Virus record (IMG/VR): IMGVR_UViG_3300017770_000020
Coordinates: 1-50,801 of that record
Length of the DNA: 50,801 nucleotides
Direction: 5' to 3' (one strand)
From: a virus
Shown: piece after piece, positions 49,844-50,801 of the stretch
Position numbering within the stretch: position 1 is the first letter of the stretch
Layout of the letters: each line of letters begins with the position of its first letter
Made by a program: the position numbers and the translations under genes
Notes under the pieces: model-generated
The model's input: the letters and a program-made list of their open reading frames with translations, nothing else
What the model was told of the DNA's origin: nothing
Database searches by the model: none

Positions 49844-50801
49844 TTATTTGTTTTTACAATTACAGTTATCACACTTACCACATTTTTTTAACTCTTCAAC
49901 CTCAGCTGTTAATTCTTTTACAGCTTCTATCAACACACCAACCATGTTACCATAAGACACTGCATAATGACCATCTGATTCTTTTTTAGTAACAACTTCT
50001 GGTATTACATCTTTTACTTCTTGAGCTATAACACCCATCATTCTTTTGTCACTAGAACCTTCATCAGTTCTAACAAACGTAACACCTCTTAGATTATTTA
50101 CTTTTTCTAAAGCATTAGGTATCGTTTTAATATCACCTTTAACCCTTGCATCAGAGTAAGCGGCAATATCATGACTTGCGTATATTGATATACTACTTAC
50201 GTTTCCATTAACGTCTAGTGGATAATCAGGTGAAGAGTCTTTAACACCAACTCTACCTTCTTCTGTAACTGTTAGAGTTTCTTGTGAGTTACCAGATCCA
50301 CCCATGTAAACCCTCCATCTATTTGCGTCACATCTTAATGTAGCTACGTTAGCATCACCATACTCTAATTGCTGACCTATGTCACTACTACTATTTAAAT
50401 TACCAATATTATGACTCGCGGCAATTGCTCCCGTGACAGACACGCCAGTTGATGTTGTTATTAGCTTTTGACTTCCAGCATAATGTAAGTTTGCGTAACC
50501 GCTAGCACCACCCCAACCAACACAAGTTTGGTTTGTTCCACTACTATTTTCTGACTGTAAACTACTGCTAGCTCCGTGTTTATAATTTCTTATAAAATTA
50601 TTAGTAGAATCGTGAAATATTCTAAAATCATCAGAACTTCCAAATCTAAGCTCAGTGCTATCTGGTATATTTACTTGCCCTGCAAAAGTTGCGGCTGTAT
50701 CATTAACTGTTAATCTTACGGCGCCACCAGTTCTTACAACAAACGTATCATCAGCGCTAAAACCAAATTTAGTACCAGAATCGCCAGTGTGGTTTATATA
50801 A
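49844..50801 (-). CDS. tail fibre with C-terminal S74-type chaperone domain (5' end beyond the window)
   Basis: The frame is open from the right edge at 50801 down to 49844, so the N-terminal part lies outside. The visible 318 residues contain FGSSDDFRIFHDSTNNFIRN, the same fibre motif as in the 1020-residue fibre. After residue-rich beta repeats, SDARVKGDIKTIPNALEKVN, then MGVIAQEVKDVIPEVVTKK and VGVLIEAVKELTAEVEEL form the S74 intramolecular chaperone, in which the Ser of SDARVK is the cleavage nucleophile and the coiled coil trimerises. The tail ends in a Cys-rich segment (KCGKCDNCNCKNK), unusual for this domain. An internal GTG at 50441-50443 is not needed as the start. Confidence 0.82.
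   Translation of the reverse strand, partial: YINHTGDSGTKFGFSADDTFVVRTGGAVRLTVNDTAATFAGQVNIPDSTELRFGSSDDFRIFHDSTNNFIRNYKHGASSSLQSENSSGTNQTCVGWGGASGYANLHYAGSQKLITTSTGVSVTGAIAASHNIGNLNSSSDIGQQLEYGDANVATLRCDANRWRVYMGGSGNSQETLTVTEEGRVGVKDSSPDYPLDVNGNVSSISIYASHDIAAYSDARVKGDIKTIPNALEKVNNLRGVTFVRTDEGSSDKRMMGVIAQEVKDVIPEVVTKKESDGHYAVSYGNMVGVLIEAVKELTAEVEELKKCGKCDNCNCKNK

Noticed and set aside
1-50801. CRISPR arrays, insertion sequences, integrase or lysogeny genes
   Set aside because: I saw no regularly spaced repeats, transposase motifs or integrase signatures on either strand; repeats seen belong to fibre coding sequence or short leaders.

Overview
This window looks like part of the genome of a lytic, tailed (podovirus-type) phage of a Bacteroidetes/Flavobacteria host, probably marine. 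The evidence is: an AT-rich genome; starts preceded by A/T-rich leaders (TAATAAATATG-like) with almost no Shine-Dalgarno sequences; tightly packed genes often joined by ATGA or TAATG overlaps; and a head-tail gene set whose closest match in my memory is the crAss-like group of Bacteroidetes phages (large terminase about 740 aa, portal about 800 aa, capsid protein about 480 aa, ring proteins and a very large tail nozzle). The crAss-like assignment is inference. No integrase, excisionase or lysogeny repressor is visible. No DNA polymerase or phage RNA polymerase is visible, so these are missing or lie outside the window.

Left arm (1-14.6 kb, + strand): the tail of an unidentified gene; a structured noncoding block with two abnormal tRNA-like elements (about 190-522); small unknown genes, one resembling the Nmad1/DUF1599 phage family; ATP-dependent DNA ligase; an HTH protein joined to a sigma-70-family factor; then replication and recombination (ERF annealing protein, PD-(D/E)XK exonuclease-like protein, SSB-like protein with an acidic DDDLPF tail, T7 gp4-like primase-helicase). 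A nucleotide-metabolism block follows: a thymidylate-synthase-fold enzyme with dCMP-hydroxymethylase signatures, a MazG-type fusion protein, a second MazG-like protein, a PD-(D/E)XK nuclease and class I ribonucleotide reductase (nrdB, a small membrane protein, nrdA). It ends at a strong hairpin-plus-T8 terminator at 14643-14672.

Right arm (14.67-50.8 kb, all - strand, read right to left): at the right edge a fibre with a C-terminal S74-type chaperone domain runs off the window. Then come small genes, a GroES-like protein, a small-terminase candidate, large terminase, portal, scaffold-like protein, major capsid protein, a head protein, two ring/adaptor proteins, two nozzle-like proteins, a cupin-like protein, three internal virion proteins (one of 2312 aa with HExxH and HAD motifs), an outer-membrane beta-barrel protein, two paralogous membrane proteins, a secreted thioredoxin-like protein, a run of tiny Lys/Arg-rich proteins, lysis-type proteins with an M15 peptidase, and a 1020-aa fibre. 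The two arms converge at the terminator.

How the parts fit: the left arm supplies replication, recombination and deoxynucleotides, with a hint of modified cytosine in the phage DNA. The sigma-like factor may redirect host RNA polymerase to the right arm. The right arm builds the virion, modifies the host envelope and lyses the cell. The most unusual points are the predicted dCMP hydroxymethylase, the envelope module (beta-barrel, secreted thioredoxin-like and membrane-protein pair), the long abnormal tRNA-like elements, the multi-domain 2312-aa virion protein and a compositionally foreign segment inside the terminase gene.
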